Origin: an uncultured Methanomethylovorans sp.
GTDB lineage: Archaea; Halobacteriota; Methanosarcinia; Methanosarcinales; Methanosarcinaceae
Assembly (NCBI GenBank): GCA_937968035.1
Contig: CALBTS010000172.1
Location: 1-6,977, forward strand
Direction: 5' to 3'
Length of the DNA stretch: 6,977 nt
The notes under the pieces are model-generated. The model was not told the DNA's origin. It saw only the letters and a list, made by a program, of their open reading frames with translations, and made no database searches. Shown piece after piece: positions 4,681 through 6,977 of this stretch. Made by a program: the position numbers and the translations under genes. The first letter of the stretch is position 1, and each line of letters begins with the position of its first letter.

Positions 4681-6819
4681 TTATCTGTTTTCAGGTGGTT
4701 TAAGCATTTTCATCATCTCACTGGTCTTTGTTGTGGGCATATTACAACTGAAACCCTGGCAAACATAAGCCATGGATTTCCCATTGTTCTTTGTCATGTC
4801 TTTGGTGTAGGGTGCTAGTTTCGCCATGCTGTTATCTTCTTTCAATAACAGTACCATGTTCGGGAGAAATGATCTGGCCAAAATGGATAACATTTCTTTG
4901 GTATCTTCATTTTTCCTATTTCCTGCAATGACCACTTCGTAAGCTGGTCCCACAATAAAGTCCAGAGCTTGCAGGAATTGGGAATATGCCATGGGCATTG
5001 CATCTATCTGGCCCGAGAATGCTTTCATCGATGCATAGGCTTTTTCCTCAAGATCTGTATCGCCTGTTAGCCGGGATAATCTGAAAAGGTTCAACACGCT
5101 CACCGAGTTCCCGGAGGGCATTGCTCCGTCATATACTTCCTTTTTCCTGAACAAGAGGGTTTCAGAATCTTTTGCAGTATGGAAGAATCCTCCTTCATCA
5201 TCCATGAAGTCCAGTATCTGCAGGGAATTAAGCCTCAGTGCATGTTCAAGATACTTTTTTTCAAGGGTGGCTTGATATAGTTCAATGAGGCCCCAGACAA
5301 AAAAGGTGTAGTCTTCCAGGAAACCAGTAATAGAGGTTTCACCATCCCGGTAACGATGCAGCAGTCTGCCATCGTGGAATGACATGTGCTCAAGGATGAA
5401 GTCTGCAGTCTTGGATGCTGCCTGTGCATACTCTGGTCTTTCAAAGGCCCTGGATGCTTTGCAGAGGGCAACGATCATCAGTCCGTTCCAGTCTGTAAGC
5501 ACTTTGTCATCCTTTGAAGGATGCACTCTTTTTTCTCTTGCAGCAAAAAGCATTTTTCTTGAAGGTTCAAGCTTTGCCCTCAATTCATCTAAGGAAAGCC
5601 CCAGTTCCTGTGCTACTTCTTGCATTGGCCTTGCCAGACGCAGTATGTTCTGCCGGGTGGAAACACCTGATATTTCCTCCTTGTAATTACCCTCGGATGA
5701 TACGTCATATACTTTGCATACAATGTCTGCCGCCTCTGTAGGAAGAATACCATATATCTCTTCTTTTTTCCAGAGATAGAACTTACCTTCCACCCCTTCG
5801 CTATCTGCGTCCTCTGCACAGTAGAAGGCTCCCTCAGCAGAGCACATATCCCTCAGCACATATTCTATGACCTCTTCTGCCACCCGCCTGTGATCTTCAA
5901 TGCCTGTCACCTGGAAACCTTCGGTGTATGCCATAATGAGCATTGCCTGATCATAGAGCATTTTTTCAAAGTGGGGCACCAGCCACTGACCATCCGTGGA
6001 ATAGCGATGAAAGCCAAATCCTACATGGTCATATATGCCTCCTCTGCGCATAGCATCCAGGGTTTTTGTGACCATTTGCAATGCTTCCAATTTTCCCGTA
6101 CGATGCCAATATCTGAAGAGAAATGTAAGGTTATGTGGAGACGGGAATTTTGGAGCCCGGCCAAATCCTCCTGCCTGCCAGTCGAAAGCGGAAATTAACT
6201 GTGAGTAACCACTGTGCAGGGTCTTTTCGTTCAGTTCGGTACCTGGGCTTTTAGCAGAAGCCTGTACCATTTCAGGCGACAGAGCAGCTTTCAGTTCTCT
6301 GGCGGTTTGCAGTATTTCCCCCTGCTGTTGCGTCCATACCTTCGCTATGTGGGGTATGAGGTCAAGCATTCCGGGATTTCCTAACCTGCTTCTCTTTGGG
6401 ATGTACGTAGCTGCAAAGAACGGCTCCTTGTCAGGTGTCATTAATATTGTAAGCGGCCATCCTCCTCTTCCTGTAATGGCCTGGCAGACAGCCATGTAGA
6501 CGCTGTCTATGTCCGGTCTCTCTTCGCGATCTACCTTGATGCAGATAAATGTTGCATTCATGAGCCTGGCAACCTCAGGATCTTCAAAGGATTCCTTTTC
6601 CATGACATGACACCAATGGCATGTGGAGTATCCAATGGAAAGGAATATAGGCTTATTTTCAGCTTTTGATCGTTCGAAAGCCGCCTCACCCCAGGGGTAC
6701 CATTGTACAGGATTGTATGCATGCTGAAGCAGGTAAGGACTTTTTTCATTTATGAGAAAATTGGGTGTTTTGGATTCAATATCATAGTCCTGATCTTTGT
6801 TGTTTGCCGTATCACTCAT
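4681..6819 (-). CDS. DUF255 / YyaL-type thioredoxin-domain protein
   Basis: This 712-residue protein matches the widespread DUF255 family (YyaL in Bacillus, SPATA20 in animals) at about its usual length. Residues about 20-180 form the thioredoxin-fold part, opening [19 protein letters not shown], with the CxxC motif CHWC at 67-70, the [10 protein letters not shown] segment at 97-106 and GRGGWPLT at 117-124. The remainder resembles an alpha/alpha six-hairpin barrel like those of sugar epimerases and glycosidases: [13 protein letters not shown] (217-229), [12 protein letters not shown] (265-276), [10 protein letters not shown] (282-291), [16 protein letters not shown] (335-350), LTDWNGLM (441-448) and [10 protein letters not shown] (564-573). 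C687 and C692 near the end are also typical. There is no signal peptide, so it is probably cytoplasmic. The biochemical function is not established; oxidoreductase or sugar-related roles are inference. Intact, with no frameshift. It is the first gene of the pair that includes the F390 synthetase-like gene. Confidence 0.93.
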   Translation of the reverse strand: MSDTANNKDQDYDIESKTPNFLINEKSPYLLQHAYNPVQWYPWGEAAFERSKAENKPIFLSIGYSTCHWCHVMEKESFEDPEVARLMNATFICIKVDREERPDIDSVYMAVCQAITGRGGWPLTILMTPDKEPFFAATYIPKRSRLGNPGMLDLIPHIAKVWTQQQGEILQTARELKAALSPEMVQASAKSPGTELNEKTLHSGYSQLISAFDWQAGGFGRAPKFPSPHNLTFLFRYWHRTGKLEALQMVTKTLDAMRRGGIYDHVGFGFHRYSTDGQWLVPHFEKMLYDQAMLIMAYTEGFQVTGIEDHRRVAEEVIEYVLRDMCSAEGAFYCAEDADSEGVEGKFYLWKKEEIYGILPTEAADIVCKVYDVSSEGNYKEEISGVSTRQNILRLARPMQEVAQELGLSLDELRAKLEPSRKMLFAAREKRVHPSKDDKVLTDWNGLMIVALCKASRAFERPEYAQAASKTADFILEHMSFHDGRLLHRYRDGETSITGFLEDYTFFVWGLIELYQATLEKKYLEHALRLNSLQILDFMDDEGGFFHTAKDSETLLFRKKEVYDGAMPSGNSVSVLNLFRLSRLTGDTDLEEKAYASMKAFSGQIDAMPMAYSQFLQALDFIVGPAYEVVIAGNRKNEDTKEMLSILARSFLPNMVLLLKEDNSMAKLAPYTKDMTKNNGKSMAYVCQGFSCNMPTTKTSEMMKMLKPPENR

Positions 6820-6827
6820 TGGTCTTA

Positions 6828-6832
6828 CTCCC
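6828..6832 (-). promoter_or_regulatory. Ribosome binding site that sets the DUF255 gene start
   Basis: GGGAG on the minus strand lies eight bases before the ATG at 6819. The same frame has an earlier ATG at 6852, but that has no ribosome site and would add 11 unconserved residues containing this site. A TATA-like GATATTTTT lies at 6852-6844, too close to give a leader that includes this site, so transcription probably starts further upstream; no better TATA box stands out in 6853-6942. Confidence 0.65.
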
Positions 6833-6942
6833 ACTTTATTGAAAAATATCAAAATGTTCCTTTAGCTAAGAACCTATTTGTTACTTCTCGTTTATTCTGT
6901 TTACCGTACACAAATAGCTGTGAAAAGAGGTTTTCTTAACTT

Positions 6943-6977
6943 ATGGCCATTATCTGCCATGATCATGGATTTCAGCA
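6943..6977 (+). CDS. Possible start of a plus-strand gene, cut by the window edge
   Basis: An ATG at 6943 opens a frame reading MAIICHDHGFQ up to the window edge. AGAGG at 6926-6930 could be a ribosome site, but its 12-base spacing is long. Eleven residues are too few to name a family. Two palindromes, ATGGCCAT (6943-6950) and CCATGATCATGG (6957-6968), fall here, so the stretch could instead be an operator region for the divergent DUF255 gene. The remaining bases, 6833-6942, show no gene. Confidence 0.25.
   Translation, partial: MAIICHDHGFQ

Noticed and set aside
6820..6852. An 11-residue extension of the DUF255 protein from ATG 6852.
   Set aside because: It would place the GGGAG ribosome site inside the coding region, and the added residues look unconserved. 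ATG 6819 is preferred.

Overview
The window looks like chromosome from a methanogenic archaeon of the order Methanosarcinales (Methanolobus, Methanomethylovorans and Methanococcoides are the sort of genera I would expect). This rests on a DUF835-type response regulator, a single-domain KaiC-like ATPase, a DUF434/PIN-like protein and a coenzyme F390 synthetase-like enzyme occurring together, plus A/T-rich archaeal TATA boxes and short GGAG/GAGG ribosome sites. The genus is inference; no rRNA or other marker gene is present. I see no tRNA, rRNA, CRISPR array, insertion sequence or attachment site.

Layout. Bases 1-498 hold the 5' part of a minus-strand DUF434 gene that runs off the left edge. 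A 219-base divergent intergenic region (499-717) carries TATA-like elements for both directions. A plus-strand cassette follows: a response regulator with REC, PAS-like and DUF835 domains (718-2004), a KaiC/RecA-superfamily ATPase (2080-2799) and a small four-helix membrane protein (2858-3265). It meets, tail to tail with only 28 bases between, a minus-strand pair: a 712-residue DUF255/YyaL-type thioredoxin-domain protein (4681-6819), and 31 bases downstream of it a coenzyme F390 synthetase-like adenylate-forming enzyme (3294-4649). The right edge (6820-6977) is mostly non-coding and may hold the first codons of another plus-strand gene.

How the genes may work together. The plus-strand cassette looks like a signalling module: a phosphorylatable receiver is linked through a PAS-like domain to a DUF835 domain whose layout resembles a KaiC/RecA fold lacking its P-loop, and the next gene is a free-standing KaiC-like ATPase with an altered Walker A motif. 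RNA features at both junctions (a 22-codon ORF overlapping the ATPase start as ATGA, and a stem joining the ATPase stop to the next ribosome site) suggest translational coupling. The minus-strand pair may be redox-linked: F390 is an adenylylated form of the electron carrier F420 associated with oxygen exposure, and its upstream neighbour has a CxxC thioredoxin-type domain. Both functional models are inference from domains and gene order. The most notable feature is the response-regulator/KaiC-like cassette; the remaining genes are recognisable archaeal families.
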